24,719 bases of DNA from Oscillospiraceae bacterium (GCA_009785015.1 WQXD01000024.1:1-24719); one strand, 5' to 3'; numbered from the stretch's first letter, positions 1 through 8,361 are shown. Notes: generated by a model not told the origin, from the sequence alone. Translations and numbers: made by a program.

Positions 1-2
1 CC

Positions 3-1280
3 GCGCTGATGATAGACGGCGCAAGGCGCGTCGGAAAGAGCTTTCTCTGCGAACAATTCGCAAAAAACGAATACAAGAGCCATATCATTATTGATTTCGG
101 CAACGCGCCGAAAGATATTCTGGGTTTGTTTCAAAATGACAGTTCCGATCTTGATTTGTTCTTCGCGAAACTTTCCGCTTTTTATTCAAAAACGCTCTAT
201 AAGAGAGAGTCCGTAATTGTATTTGACGAAGTGCAGCAGTTTCCGCGCGCAAGGCAGCTTATCAAATACTTCGTCGCCGACGGCAGATATGACTTCATCG
301 AAACAGGCTCTTTGATAAGACTGAAAAAGAACGTGCAGGATATTATCATTCCTTCCGAGGAAGAACATATCGAAATATTTCCGTTTGATTTTGAAGAATT
401 TTTGTGGGCGCTGGGCGATATGGCGGCCATTCCGGTTGTCAAACGGTGTTTTGACGCGAAAACGCCGCTGGGGCAGGCTCTTCACAGAAAAATCATGAAT
501 GATTTCCGGCAGTACATTCTCGTAGGCGGAATGCCGCAGGCGGTGCTTGAATATGTAAAGACAAAAGATTTCGAGGCGGTCGATATTGTCAAGCGGCGTA
601 TTTTAAAGCTGTACCGCGATGACGTCTCCAAATTCGCGGAAGGTTACGAGGATAAGGTTTTCGCGGTATTCGACGGGATTCCCGCCCAGCTTTCAAAAAA
701 AGAAAAAAAGTATAAGTTGTCTTCGATTTCAAAACAGGCCCGTTTCAGAAGTTATGAGGATTCTTTTGTCTGGCTGACCGAAGCGATGGTAGCCAATACC
801 TGCTTTAACGCGACAGATCCCGGAATCGGGCTCGCGTTAAGTGCGGACTACGCGACGCAAAAATGTTATATGGCCGATACGGGGCTTCTCATATCCCATA
901 CTTTTATGGACAGCCCATATGTTGAAAACGAATTGTACAAAGCGATTCTTTTTGATAAGCTCGGTATCAACGAAGGTATGATTATGGAAAACGTCGCCGC
1001 GCAAATGCTGAAAAGAAACGGCCATAAACTTTATTTCTATTCCCGGAATGACAAGGCAAACCGTGAAAACCACATGGAAATAGACTTCCTTATAACCGAA
1101 AAGAAAAAAATCGCACCCATTGAAATCAAGTCCGGCAGTTACAAATCGCATACTTCTTTGGATAAGTTCAAAAAGAAATTTTCATCCAAGCTCTCAAATT
1201 CGTATATCCTCTGCGCCAAAGATGTCATGATCAAAGACGGCATTGTCCATCTTCCGATCTATATGGCGATGTTTTTATAA
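3..1280 (+). CDS. AAA_14/DUF4143-type ATPase (5' end outside window)
   Basis: This is an ATP-binding protein of the family that joins an AAA_14 P-loop domain to a DUF4143 C-terminal domain. Its cellular role is not established, although such proteins are common in anaerobe accessory regions. The reading frame is open to the window edge (codons for A-L before the first ATG at 9), so the true N terminus lies upstream. Counting from that ATG, the Walker A motif GARRVGKS is at residues 4-11. A Walker B-like segment IVFDEVQQF follows near residue 70 and a sensor-like ETGS near residue 96. Near the C terminus, EIDFLI followed by PIEIKSG fits the E-x-D...E-x-K pattern of a PD-(D/E)XK-like nuclease fold. 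The DNA is more AT-rich than the genes that follow. A terminator lies just after the stop. Family assignment is firm; function is unknown. Confidence 0.85.
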   Translation, partial: ALMIDGARRVGKSFLCEQFAKNEYKSHIIIDFGNAPKDILGLFQNDSSDLDLFFAKLSAFYSKTLYKRESVIVFDEVQQFPRARQLIKYFVADGRYDFIETGSLIRLKKNVQDIIIPSEEEHIEIFPFDFEEFLWALGDMAAIPVVKRCFDAKTPLGQALHRKIMNDFRQYILVGGMPQAVLEYVKTKDFEAVDIVKRRILKLYRDDVSKFAEGYEDKVFAVFDGIPAQLSKKEKKYKLSSISKQARFRSYEDSFVWLTEAMVANTCFNATDPGIGLALSADYATQKCYMADTGLLISHTFMDSPYVENELYKAILFDKLGINEGMIMENVAAQMLKRNGHKLYFYSRNDKANRENHMEIDFLITEKKKIAPIEIKSGSYKSHTSLDKFKKKFSSKLSNSYILCAKDVMIKDGIVHLPIYMAMFL

Positions 1281-1285
1281 CAGGG

Positions 1286-1341
1286 AAGCCTCCAAAGAAG
1301 GGGGCCGCTTCATTTTAAGCAGACCCCCTTGGCTTTATTTT
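1286..1341 (+). terminator. Rho-independent terminator after the ATPase gene
   Basis: AAGGGGG (1298-1304) pairs with CCCCCTT (1324-1330). An outer AAGCC (1286-1290) pairs with GGCTT (1331-1335) across a one-sided bulge, and GCTT/AAGC can pair inside the loop. A T-rich run, TATTTTATT, follows. It sits directly after the rightward ATPase stop and runs into the last codons of the convergent ThuA-oxidoreductase gene. Confidence 0.7.
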
Positions 1342-2995
1342 ATTCGCAGCCTTCCACCGGCGGAACGCTCACGCCTTTTTCGGCGCTGATTTTCGCAGCT
1401 TCGAATACGCCGATGACGCGTTTCGCCGAGCGCGCCGTCACCGCGAGCGGTTCCCCGCGGACCAAATGGTCGCATACATTTCGGTAATAATCTTTCCAGT
1501 CCCCCTCGCTTTGCATTTCGTATACCGAGTCAAGGCGGAAACCGTTTCCGTCGACAGTCGTAACCGCGAGGCGTCTTTCGTCGAGTTTTTCGATGGAGCC
1601 GCGCGTGCCGATGATCTGTATCTGCGGGCGTTTTACCGCGGCGATATTGGAAGTCATAAACATCGCCGACGCGCCGTTGGCGAAAGTGATATAGATTTCG
1701 GAGTGGTCTTCGTTGGTGACGCTGTGCCATACCCTTTTTTGCGTACGGGCCATGACCTGCGTTATCTTCGAGGGGATATAATGCAGTATCCAGTCGACTA
1801 TGTGCGCGCCCCAGTCGTAGTAAATGCCGCCGCTTATATCTTTGTCGGAACGCCACGTATAACCCGGGGAATGATACCCGAGCCCGTTATAGGCCACATG
1901 GTACACGTCGCCGATAAGCCCTTTGTTTATGAGCTTTTTCATTTCGAGAAAGTCCGAATCCCACCTGCGGTTGTGGAAAACGCTGAGCATAAGCCCTTTT
2001 TCATCCGCTTTTTTTATCAGTTCGTCCGCCTCTGAAACCGTTATGGTGAACGGCTTTTCGGATATGACGTTTACGCCGGCGTCGAGGCATTTGCCCACGA
2101 CGGGCGCGTGCGCGTTGTGCGGCACGGGGACAGTGACCAAATCGAGTTTCTGTTCTTTGAGCATATCGTCAAGCGATGTGTAATAACCGCCGAGTCCCGG
2201 GAGTTTTTCTCTGGCGACGGCAACCCGCGCCGGGTCGATATCGCATATGGCCTTGAGCCGGAGGTCTTTTATGCCCGAAGCAGCGGCGTCCATTGTCGCG
2301 TGATATTCGCCCATTCCGCCGTAACCCACAATGGCCCAGTTCAGCGGTTCGCGTTTTTTGCAGCCGCAGACCCACGCTATCATGCGCATTATGATTTTCT
2401 GGAACTTCGGGTTCGTCCACGCCGTGTTGTGGTTTCCCCCGATACCCACATACGCTATTTTGCCTTTGCCGTACTCCTTAGTCCACAAAACCGGGCGTTC
2501 TATGCCCTGGTAAGTCGTTTTGCCGAGCAGATTCACTTTTTCGGGATCAAAACGGTCCAAAATGTACAATTCATCCCAAACCCTGAAATCTTTCAGATTT
2601 TCCGTTATGTAGTGGTCGGTGTCCGTCAGCTTTACCGTGTACTCGTATTCGGGCGGGTGCGTGGCAAACATGCCGCCGATCATGTCTATGTAGTCGCTGC
2701 TTCCCTTGAAGCTGTCAGTCGCGCAGTGCGACCCGGCGAAACCCCCGCCGTTTTTGATAAACTCAGAAAGGCCCTTGAAACGCTCAGCCGTCATTTCGTC
2801 GCGAAATCCCGTGCAGAAAAAAAATACGGCGTCGTAATTTCCCTCAAGTGTCAAAAGTTTGTCCAAGTCGGTCGTAAACTCGATAGAAAATCTTCCGTCG
2901 AGTTCAAAAAGCGGCGCGATGATATTTTTGCCGACAAATTCGGTCTGATGCACAGGGTCGGGACCGCCGTTGAAATACAGAATTTTCTTTTTCAT
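1340..2995 (-). CDS. ThuA-like domain fused to Gfo/Idh/MocA oxidoreductase
   Basis: This is a two-domain protein of 551 residues. Residues 1 to about 210 form a ThuA-like (trehalose-utilisation, glutamine-amidotransferase-fold) domain with the features FNGGPDP, GGGFAGSHC and YVGIGGNHNTAW. Residues from about 218 form an NAD(P)-dependent Gfo/Idh/MocA dehydrogenase. It has the nucleotide-binding GYGGMGEYH, the conserved EKP in VISEKPFTI, and the substrate-site segment GGIYYDWGAHIVDW. A sugar or sugar-derivative oxidoreductase role is inferred, and the substrate cannot be read from sequence. The ATG at 2995 is preferred over the in-frame TTG at 3001, and a GGAGG lies 10 bases upstream of the ATG. 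The gene lies 54 bases downstream of the PLP enzyme on the same strand, so the two may be cotranscribed. Both domains look intact. Confidence 0.88.
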   Translation of the reverse strand: MKKKILYFNGGPDPVHQTEFVGKNIIAPLFELDGRFSIEFTTDLDKLLTLEGNYDAVFFFCTGFRDEMTAERFKGLSEFIKNGGGFAGSHCATDSFKGSSDYIDMIGGMFATHPPEYEYTVKLTDTDHYITENLKDFRVWDELYILDRFDPEKVNLLGKTTYQGIERPVLWTKEYGKGKIAYVGIGGNHNTAWTNPKFQKIIMRMIAWVCGCKKREPLNWAIVGYGGMGEYHATMDAAASGIKDLRLKAICDIDPARVAVAREKLPGLGGYYTSLDDMLKEQKLDLVTVPVPHNAHAPVVGKCLDAGVNVISEKPFTITVSEADELIKKADEKGLMLSVFHNRRWDSDFLEMKKLINKGLIGDVYHVAYNGLGYHSPGYTWRSDKDISGGIYYDWGAHIVDWILHYIPSKITQVMARTQKRVWHSVTNEDHSEIYITFANGASAMFMTSNIAAVKRPQIQIIGTRGSIEKLDERRLAVTTVDGNGFRLDSVYEMQSEGDWKDYYRNVCDHLVRGEPLAVTARSAKRVIGVFEAAKISAEKGVSVPPVEGCE

Positions 2996-3049
2996 TGCCA
3001 ATAAACCTCCATTACGATATTGATATTGTTTGTTTTTATATTTTCATTA

Positions 3050-4222
3050 TTACAGCAGTTTCAGCGCATTCTCCAGATCCGCCAGCAGGTTCGCCGTGCC
3101 CTCAAGGCCGACATGCAGCCTGATCAGGTTATTTTTGCAGCCATACCAGTCCTTTTGCTTTGAATCGCTTCCGACACAGAACACGCGCAGACTCTCAAAA
3201 CCTCCCCAGGAGGGCCCCGCCTGGAATAATCTGAGGGTATCCAGCGCCGCTTTCACTTTTTCGGGGCTGCCCAAAAGCTCAAAACTCAAAAGGCCGCTCG
3301 ACCCCGTCTGCTGGCGCCGGATCAGCTCATGCTGCGGATGGGAGGCAAGCCCGGGGTAATGCACGGCGCTCACTTTGGGATGACTTTCAAGATACAGGGC
3401 GACTTTTTTGGCGGCGGCCTGATGCGCCTCCAGCCTTATGCGCAGCGTCCGCATCCCGCGCAGCATCAGCCAGCCCTCCATCGGCCCGAGGATTCCGCCG
3501 TAAAGCGCGCGGCCCTGATTGCCCATTTGGTCCATTTGCTCCGGGTCGGCGCCGGCGGCGGCGCCGGCGATGATGTCGCTGTGGCCGCCGAAGTATTTGG
3601 TGGCGGTATGTACCGAGACGTCAATCCCGAGCTCAAGGGGTTTCTGGTACAGCGAGGTGCAGTATGTGTTGTCGATGATCGTGATGATGCCGCGCTTGCG
3701 CGCGATTTTTGCGATTTGGGCCAGATCGATGATCTCAAACACAAAGGTGGTCGGGCTTTCCAGCATTATGACCGCCGTTTCGGGCCGGATCGCGTCCTCG
3801 ATTTCGGCGGGATCGACGCCCCGGACATATGTGACCGTCATGCCGAAGCGATCCCTGCATATAGCGTCCAGAAAGTGCCTTGTCGGTCCGTACGCGTTCA
3901 TCACGCACACGATATGGCTTCCCGTTCGGGTCGAATTCAAGACAGCGGTTGAAATGGCCGCCATGCCGGAACCAAAACACAGCGCCTTGCAGCCGCGCTC
4001 AAGCGCGGCGAGTTTTTTTTCCACATGTTCCACCGTGGGATTTGCGACGCGCCCGTAAGAATAGTTGGCACTCTCGTCGCATCCGAGGGCGTATAAATCG
4101 TCGAAGTTTTGTTTCACATGGAGCGAGTTCATGAAGATAGGCGGGATCACCGCCCCGAAATACCGCGACGGGTCTTCGCCGTAATGCGTCAGGATCATAT
4201 CGTCGTCTTTGTCGTCGAACAT
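3050..4222 (-). CDS. Cys/Met-metabolism PLP-dependent enzyme (cystathionine gamma-synthase/lyase family)
   Basis: This is a 390-residue, full-length fold-type I PLP enzyme of the trans-sulfuration family. Members make or break cystathionine, homocysteine or methionine C-S bonds in the cytoplasm. Recognisable parts are SYGRVANPT (the Tyr/Arg phosphate-binding segment supplied to the neighbouring subunit), FGSGMAA (cofactor phosphate loop), and HTATKYFGGHSD containing the Schiff-base lysine. Another is the C-terminal GPSWGGFESL. The ATG at 4222 has an AGGA nine bases upstream. It is divergent from serA, and serine feeds cysteine and cystathionine synthesis, so a link to sulfur amino-acid metabolism is plausible. 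Sequence alone does not separate gamma-synthase, gamma-lyase and methionine gamma-lyase. The ThuA-oxidoreductase gene follows on the same strand. Confidence 0.88.
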   Translation of the reverse strand: MFDDKDDDMILTHYGEDPSRYFGAVIPPIFMNSLHVKQNFDDLYALGCDESANYSYGRVANPTVEHVEKKLAALERGCKALCFGSGMAAISTAVLNSTRTGSHIVCVMNAYGPTRHFLDAICRDRFGMTVTYVRGVDPAEIEDAIRPETAVIMLESPTTFVFEIIDLAQIAKIARKRGIITIIDNTYCTSLYQKPLELGIDVSVHTATKYFGGHSDIIAGAAAGADPEQMDQMGNQGRALYGGILGPMEGWLMLRGMRTLRIRLEAHQAAAKKVALYLESHPKVSAVHYPGLASHPQHELIRRQQTGSSGLLSFELLGSPEKVKAALDTLRLFQAGPSWGGFESLRVFCVGSDSKQKDWYGCKNNLIRLHVGLEGTANLLADLENALKLL

Positions 4223-4279
4223 GGGGTTTCATCCTTTCTTTTATATGTCCGCGGATATAATAAATAATATTTTTTCATC

Positions 4280-4308
4280 TTGACTTAATTTAAAAAATGT
4301 GATATAAT
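4280..4308 (+). promoter_or_regulatory. Sigma-A type promoter of serA
   Basis: TTGACT (4280-4285) and TATAAT (4303-4308) are separated by 17 bases. Transcription would start near 4315, giving a leader of about 57 bases before the serA ATG. I see no riboswitch-like structure in that leader. Confidence 0.85.
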
Positions 4309-4371
4309 TGTGATAAAGAAGGGCATAACTTTCCATTTTATTTCATTTATTTCAAGGAGATTTGATTCGGC

Positions 4372-5529
4372 ATGTTTAAAATAAAAACACAGAATAAAAT
4401 AACAAGGCAGGGCCTTGATCTTTTCGACAAAGCGAAATATGACATATCCGAAACCTCGGCCAACCCCGACGCCGTCATCGTGCGCTCGGCGGATATGCTC
4501 GGCGCTTTACTCAACCCGGAGCTCAAAGCGATCGCCAGGGCGGGGGCGGGGTACAACAACATACCCGTCGAAAGATGCACCGAGGCCGGGATCGTGGTGT
4601 TCAACACCCCCGGCGCGAACGCGAACGCGGTAAAGGAACTCGAAATCGCCGCGCTCGTGCTGGCGTCGAGAAATGTGATCGATGCGGTCAACTGGACAAA
4701 AACGCTTTCCGGCGCCGTGGCTAAAGAAGTGGAAGGCGGCAAGGGCAGGTTTGCCGGCGCGGAAATCGCGGGCAAGACACTGGGCATAATCGGCGTGGGC
4801 AAAGTGGGCTCGCTGACCGCCAATGCGGGGGTGGCCCTGGGAATGAATGTGACCGGCCATGATATCAACCTCACGATAGAGGCCGCGCTCTCGCTTTCGC
4901 GCTCGGTCAAAATCGCGAAAAGCCGCGAGGAGATAATAGAAAAAAGCGACTACATAAGCCTGCATGTCCCCGCCACGTCCGAGACGAAAAACATGATAAA
5001 CGCCTCCACCATCGCCAAAATGAAAAACGGCGTGAGGATTATAAACTTCTCAAGGGCGGACATAGTCGACGACTGCGCGATGGCGGCCGCTTTGGAGAGC
5101 GGCAAAGTGGCGAAATACGTCACGGATTTTCCCAATGACGCCGTACTGCAGATGAAAAACACGATAGCGATCCCCCATCTGGGCGCTTCGACTGAGGAAT
5201 CCGAGGAAAACTGCGCGGAAATGGCCGTGCGGCAGATTATAGACTACTTGGAAAACGGAAATATAAAAAACAGCGTGAATTATCCGGAACTGGTGATGGA
5301 ACGCACCACGGACTCGAGGATATGCGTATTCCACAAAAACGTCTCGGGGACAATATCCAAAATCACTTCATGCGTATCCGATTTCGGCATAAACATAGAG
5401 CATTTCACAAACCGCTCAAAGGGGGACTATGCCTATACCGTATGCGAGATAAACGGGGAAATACCGGACGGGCTCACGGATAAAATATCCGATTTCAAGG
5501 ACATGATAAGGGTCATTAAAATTTCTTGA
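4372..5529 (+). CDS. serA: D-3-phosphoglycerate dehydrogenase
   Basis: This enzyme oxidises 3-phosphoglycerate to 3-phosphohydroxypyruvate with NAD, the first step of serine synthesis. The protein has 385 residues and is the short form, with one C-terminal ACT domain and no intervening domain. The dinucleotide-binding loop is LGIIGVGKVGS (near residue 140). The substrate Arg lies in NFSRADIVDD and the catalytic His in IPHLGASTEESEENCA. The ACT domain covers about residues 315-385, starting RICVFHKNVSG, and in the family it binds serine as feedback inhibitor. The ATG is fixed by an in-frame stop a few codons upstream, with an AAGGAG 12 bases before it. No serC or serB is adjacent. Its last 14 bases overlap the end of the convergent jag gene. 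Confidence 0.93.
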   Translation: MFKIKTQNKITRQGLDLFDKAKYDISETSANPDAVIVRSADMLGALLNPELKAIARAGAGYNNIPVERCTEAGIVVFNTPGANANAVKELEIAALVLASRNVIDAVNWTKTLSGAVAKEVEGGKGRFAGAEIAGKTLGIIGVGKVGSLTANAGVALGMNVTGHDINLTIEAALSLSRSVKIAKSREEIIEKSDYISLHVPATSETKNMINASTIAKMKNGVRIINFSRADIVDDCAMAAALESGKVAKYVTDFPNDAVLQMKNTIAIPHLGASTEESEENCAEMAVRQIIDYLENGNIKNSVNYPELVMERTTDSRICVFHKNVSGTISKITSCVSDFGINIEHFTNRSKGDYAYTVCEINGEIPDGLTDKISDFKDMIRVIKIS

Positions 5530-6274
5530 AATTCTTATTTTGTCCGCTTTTGTTTTTATCCGGCGAATACGGCGCCTTCGGCCGCTTCTGATACGGCGGG
5601 GGCGTCGCTGCGGCGCCCTCTTTGCTTATTATGATCCTGCGGTTGTTTTCCTGTCCGATCGAATGGGTGCCGACGCCTTCCATATCCTGTATGACCGCGT
5701 GTATCACGCGCCTCTCATACGGGTTCATAGGCTCGAGGGTCACGGGTCTTCCGTACTTTTTTACCCTTTCGGCCATCTTCTTCGCGAGGGAGCGCAGCGT
5801 TTCCTCCCTTTTTTGCCTGTAATTTTCGATATCCACCGAAATTTTGACCACGCCGGCTTTTTTGTTTTCCGCTCCCTCGGTTTCCTCCTCTTCGCCGTCG
5901 TCTTTATTCACGGCGAGATATGTGAGATACTGCAGCGAATCCAATATCTCCCCGTGGTACCCGATGAGCGCCCCGAGGCCTTCGCCCACTATGTCGATTT
6001 TGAGTTCGCTGTCCGTTTCCGAAATGATTTTCGGCACGGCGCTCACTTTCATGTACCCGATCATTTTTTCCAAAAACTCGACTGCGGTATCGCCGTTTGA
6101 GTTTTTGCCTGTAATTTTGACTTTATAGCCCGTCGCGCCTATCCCCAAAAAACCCTTTTTCGGCAGCTCGAGAACCTCGGGAGTGACGTTCTCTTTTTTC
6201 ATTTCGAGTTCCTTTGCCCCGATTTCTATCGCCTGCTCTATGGTTTTGGCGGTCACGATGACTTCTTTCCTCAT
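5516..6274 (-). CDS. jag: RNA-binding protein Jag/KhpB (Jag_N, KH, R3H)
   Basis: This is a cytoplasmic single-stranded nucleic-acid-binding protein. In Gram-positives it partners KhpA and affects cell division and envelope genes. The protein has 252 residues. Residues 1-52 are the Jag_N domain, with the conserved GFLGIG at 41-46. A KH domain covers about 78-155, with the GxxG loop GYHG at 105-108 and an acidic Glu/Asp insertion at 125-137. The R3H motif begins at ERRVIHAVIQ (187-196). The tail is basic and Pro-rich. The gene is last in the rpmH-rnpA-yidD-yidC-jag operon, 30 bases after yidC. The genes often found downstream (mnmE, mnmG) are absent and serA converges with it instead. Assignment is secure. 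Confidence 0.94.
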   Translation of the reverse strand: MRKEVIVTAKTIEQAIEIGAKELEMKKENVTPEVLELPKKGFLGIGATGYKVKITGKNSNGDTAVEFLEKMIGYMKVSAVPKIISETDSELKIDIVGEGLGALIGYHGEILDSLQYLTYLAVNKDDGEEEETEGAENKKAGVVKISVDIENYRQKREETLRSLAKKMAERVKKYGRPVTLEPMNPYERRVIHAVIQDMEGVGTHSIGQENNRRIIISKEGAAATPPPYQKRPKAPYSPDKNKSGQNKNFKKF

Positions 6275-6304
6275 TTTTTACACACACCATCCTTAAAAGA
6301 TCCG

Positions 6305-7492
6305 TTATTTATTTCTTTTCTTTATCGTATATTTTTTACCGGTTTTTTTATAGTTGTTTTTGACGCTTTGAGAAATTCCCTCCGGTATGGTTTTGGATAC
6401 ATATTTGTCTTCTGTTTCTTTTGCTTCTTCTGTTTCCTCGGCTTCGGCGGCTTCGGCTTCAATTATATCCACAGCCGGTTCGTTTTTTTCGGGCGGCTTC
6501 TTTTTCTTCTTTTTGGCGGCGCCGTACTGCTGGCGCGCGAGCGCGTATTCTTCTTCGGAAATTTTCGGCAGCGGATAAATCCGCGCGAGAACCACCATCT
6601 GCCCTATGCCCAGAAGCGACTGGAATATCCAGTAAAGCCCGAGCGCGGAATACATCGAGTAGGACATCCAGACGATCAAAAGCGGCATCGCGTATTCCAT
6701 GAATTTCATGCCCTTGTTGTTTGCCGCGTCGGCGGCCATCGTGGAGGCGTTTATCACTTTCTGCAGCCTCATCTGTAAAAAACTCGCCGCGAAGTTCAAA
6801 ACGGGTATCAACAGCAGTATGCTCAGCCCCCCAGCGAGCGCCTCCGAGGGCGAATCGGTGAGGAACTGGCCGAACAGCTTGAAATTCAGGTTCTCGAAAT
6901 TTTCGGGAAAGCCGATCACGCTTTTCTTTATCTGCTCAAACAGCGACGGGTCGTTGAAAATCTTGACGATATCTATTTCCTGTATGTTTTTGGCTTCCTT
7001 TACCAATTTTTCAAAGGCGCCGTTTTCGTCGATTCTGCCCAGCGTCGAAACAATCCCGTAAAACTTATCGGCGTATTCAAAAATATGCTCTTTTATCCTG
7101 TCCACGACTTCGCCCAGCTGCGCGATGTAGGTCAGCGGGCTCCTTATTATCGCATACAGGGAAAACAGTATGGGCATCTGCACCAAAAGCGGCAGGCAGC
7201 CGCTCATGGGGGAATAGTTTTCGGTTTTGTACATCGCCATCACTTCGCTCTGCATCTTCTGCTGCGTGACGGTATCCGTGCGCCCGGCGTATTTGCCCCG
7301 TATCGCCTGTTCCTTGGGCTTTATCCTGGCCATTTTGATCTGGCTTTTCTGCTGCTGTATCCCAAGCGGCAGCAGCACTATCTTGACCACAATGGCAAAA
7401 AACAGTATGGCGATCGCGTAGTTGTTGAATATGCCGTAAAAAAATTTCATCAAGAGCCCGAGCGGCACGTTTATTAAATCAAAAGGGTTCAT
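6305..7492 (-). CDS. yidC: Membrane protein insertase YidC/SpoIIIJ/OxaA family
   Basis: It inserts and folds membrane proteins, alone or with the Sec translocon. The protein has 395 residues. It lacks the lipoprotein signal peptide of B. subtilis SpoIIIJ and begins close to the first family TM helix (about 18-43). The cytoplasmic coiled-coil segment starting QQQKSQIKMARIKPKEQ follows, then the GCLPLLVQMPILFSLY helix. An extracytoplasmic stretch of about 90 residues (roughly 120-210) comes before the last three helices. The positively charged residue of the hydrophilic groove appears to be Lys37 (VVKIVLLPL), where many homologues have Arg. The C-terminal tail is rich in Lys and Glu/Ala. It lies directly after yidD, with a 4-base gap. 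Confidence 0.94.
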   Translation of the reverse strand: MNPFDLINVPLGLLMKFFYGIFNNYAIAILFFAIVVKIVLLPLGIQQQKSQIKMARIKPKEQAIRGKYAGRTDTVTQQKMQSEVMAMYKTENYSPMSGCLPLLVQMPILFSLYAIIRSPLTYIAQLGEVVDRIKEHIFEYADKFYGIVSTLGRIDENGAFEKLVKEAKNIQEIDIVKIFNDPSLFEQIKKSVIGFPENFENLNFKLFGQFLTDSPSEALAGGLSILLLIPVLNFAASFLQMRLQKVINASTMAADAANNKGMKFMEYAMPLLIVWMSYSMYSALGLYWIFQSLLGIGQMVVLARIYPLPKISEEEYALARQQYGAAKKKKKKPPEKNEPAVDIIEAEAAEAEETEEAKETEDKYVSKTIPEGISQSVKNNYKKTGKKYTIKKRNK

Positions 7493-7496
7493 AAAA

Positions 7497-7751
7497 TCAA
7501 TTCAACTCATTCTTCTTTTTATTTTTCGTTTTAAATATTTTTTCGGGCACGGGGTCAAATCCCCCCTTGCAAAACGGGTTGCAGCGGAGCACCCTGTAAA
7601 CCGTCAGCAAAAAACCCCAAAAGACCCCATGCGCCAAAAAGGCCTGTTTCGCGTACCGGGAGCAGACGGGGTCAAACCTGCAGCACTGCGGCTTGTACGG
7701 GCTTATGTTTCTTTGATAGAACTCGATAAGTCTCACGAATAAATTTCTCAT
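7497..7751 (-). CDS. yidD: Membrane protein insertion efficiency factor YidD
   Basis: This is a small protein of 84 residues from the YidD (DUF37/haemolytic domain) family, which helps YidC-dependent insertion at the inner face of the membrane. Family features are seen in order: LIEFYQRNISP, RFDPVCSRYAKQA and RCNPFCKGGFDPVP, with the conserved cysteines in place. An amphipathic N terminus and a Lys-rich tail flank this core. Its start overlaps the rnpA stop by 4 bases (ATGA-type), which supports translational coupling. Confidence 0.95.
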   Translation of the reverse strand: MRNLFVRLIEFYQRNISPYKPQCCRFDPVCSRYAKQAFLAHGVFWGFLLTVYRVLRCNPFCKGGFDPVPEKIFKTKNKKKNELN

Positions 7752-8107
7752 ATAATTTTAATTTCAAGCAGATTCAATCTCGCCAAAACGGCTTCCATCG
7801 ATTTTACCACCGATTGGGTTTTGTTGTCCCTGGAAAAACAGGGGCCGCGCCCCACGGCGACTATGAGATACCCGGCGGGAATGCGCCTGTAAAGGGCGGA
7901 AAACGCTTCCCGGATGACTCTTTTGGCCCTGTTTCTCTGGACGGCGCCCCCGATTTTCGGGCTCACGGATATGCCGAGCTTAGAGGGGGCGCTTCTGTTG
8001 TAATTTTTCAAAACATAAACAGTGAGAAAATCGTCGGATGCGTACCTGCCTTTTTTGAAAATCTTCGAAAACATGTGGTTTTCTTTTATGACCATTTTTG
8101 AATTCAT
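7748..8107 (-). CDS. rnpA: Ribonuclease P protein component
   Basis: This is the protein subunit of RNase P, which with the rnpB RNA removes 5' leaders from pre-tRNAs. The protein has 119 residues, normal for the family. The RNR signature is VQRNRAKRVIREAF, preceded by LGISVSPKIGGA. The N-terminal helix and strand (ENHMFSKIFKKGRY) match the family. The ATG at 8107 follows the rpmH stop by 36 bases, with a GGAG about 12 bases upstream. A second Met four codons in is a possible alternative start. The catalytic RNA gene rnpB was not seen in the window. Confidence 0.95.
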   Translation of the reverse strand: MNSKMVIKENHMFSKIFKKGRYASDDFLTVYVLKNYNRSAPSKLGISVSPKIGGAVQRNRAKRVIREAFSALYRRIPAGYLIVAVGRGPCFSRDNKTQSVVKSMEAVLARLNLLEIKII

Positions 8108-8143
8108 AAAAACCCAAGGCTCCGCCCCCCATCGCGTTTAATT

Positions 8144-8278
8144 CTAATAAGACAGCATTTTTCTGCCTTTGGCGCGCCGATTAGACAGGATTTTGCGCCC
8201 GTTTGCGGTTCTCATCCTTTTTCTGAAACCGTGCTCTTTCTGCCGCTGCCTTTTTTTCGGCTGATATGTCCTTACCAC
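8144..8278 (-). CDS. rpmH: 50S ribosomal protein L34
   Basis: This short gene is read directly from the sequence. It encodes 44 residues starting [20 protein letters not shown] after a Met-Val, and ending [11 protein letters not shown]. That is an essentially consensus L34, a component of the large ribosomal subunit. It starts with GTG at 8278 and has a GAGGTG ribosome binding site five bases upstream. No in-frame ATG lies closer to the ribosome binding site. It is first in the operon with rnpA, yidD, yidC and jag, and its promoter is at 8332-8361. Confidence 0.96.
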   Translation of the reverse strand: MVRTYQPKKRQRQKEHGFRKRMRTANGRKILSNRRAKGRKMLSY

Positions 8279-8331
8279 TTTAACACCTCGCTTCTCATTG
8301 ACTGTTTGATATAAAAAAGTGCACCCTAATT

Positions 8332-8361
8332 ATTATATACAAAAATATATGTAATTGTCAA
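8332..8361 (-). promoter_or_regulatory. Sigma-A promoter of the rpmH operon
   Basis: On the minus strand, a perfect TTGACA (8361-8356) and a perfect TATAAT (8337-8332) are separated by 18 bases. The -35 box begins only six bases after the stop codon of the upstream phosphohexomutase gene. The leader to the rpmH GTG is about 47 bases. A strong constitutive promoter is expected for this ribosomal and RNase P operon. Confidence 0.9.

Noticed and set aside
2108..3004. 298-residue rightward open frame over the ThuA-oxidoreductase gene
   Set aside because: Antisense to a gene with clear domain motifs; no recognisable motif of its own; long antisense frames are expected in this GC-rich stretch.
3329..3952. 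207-residue rightward open frame
   Set aside because: Antisense to the PLP enzyme, whose lysine and cofactor motifs are intact.
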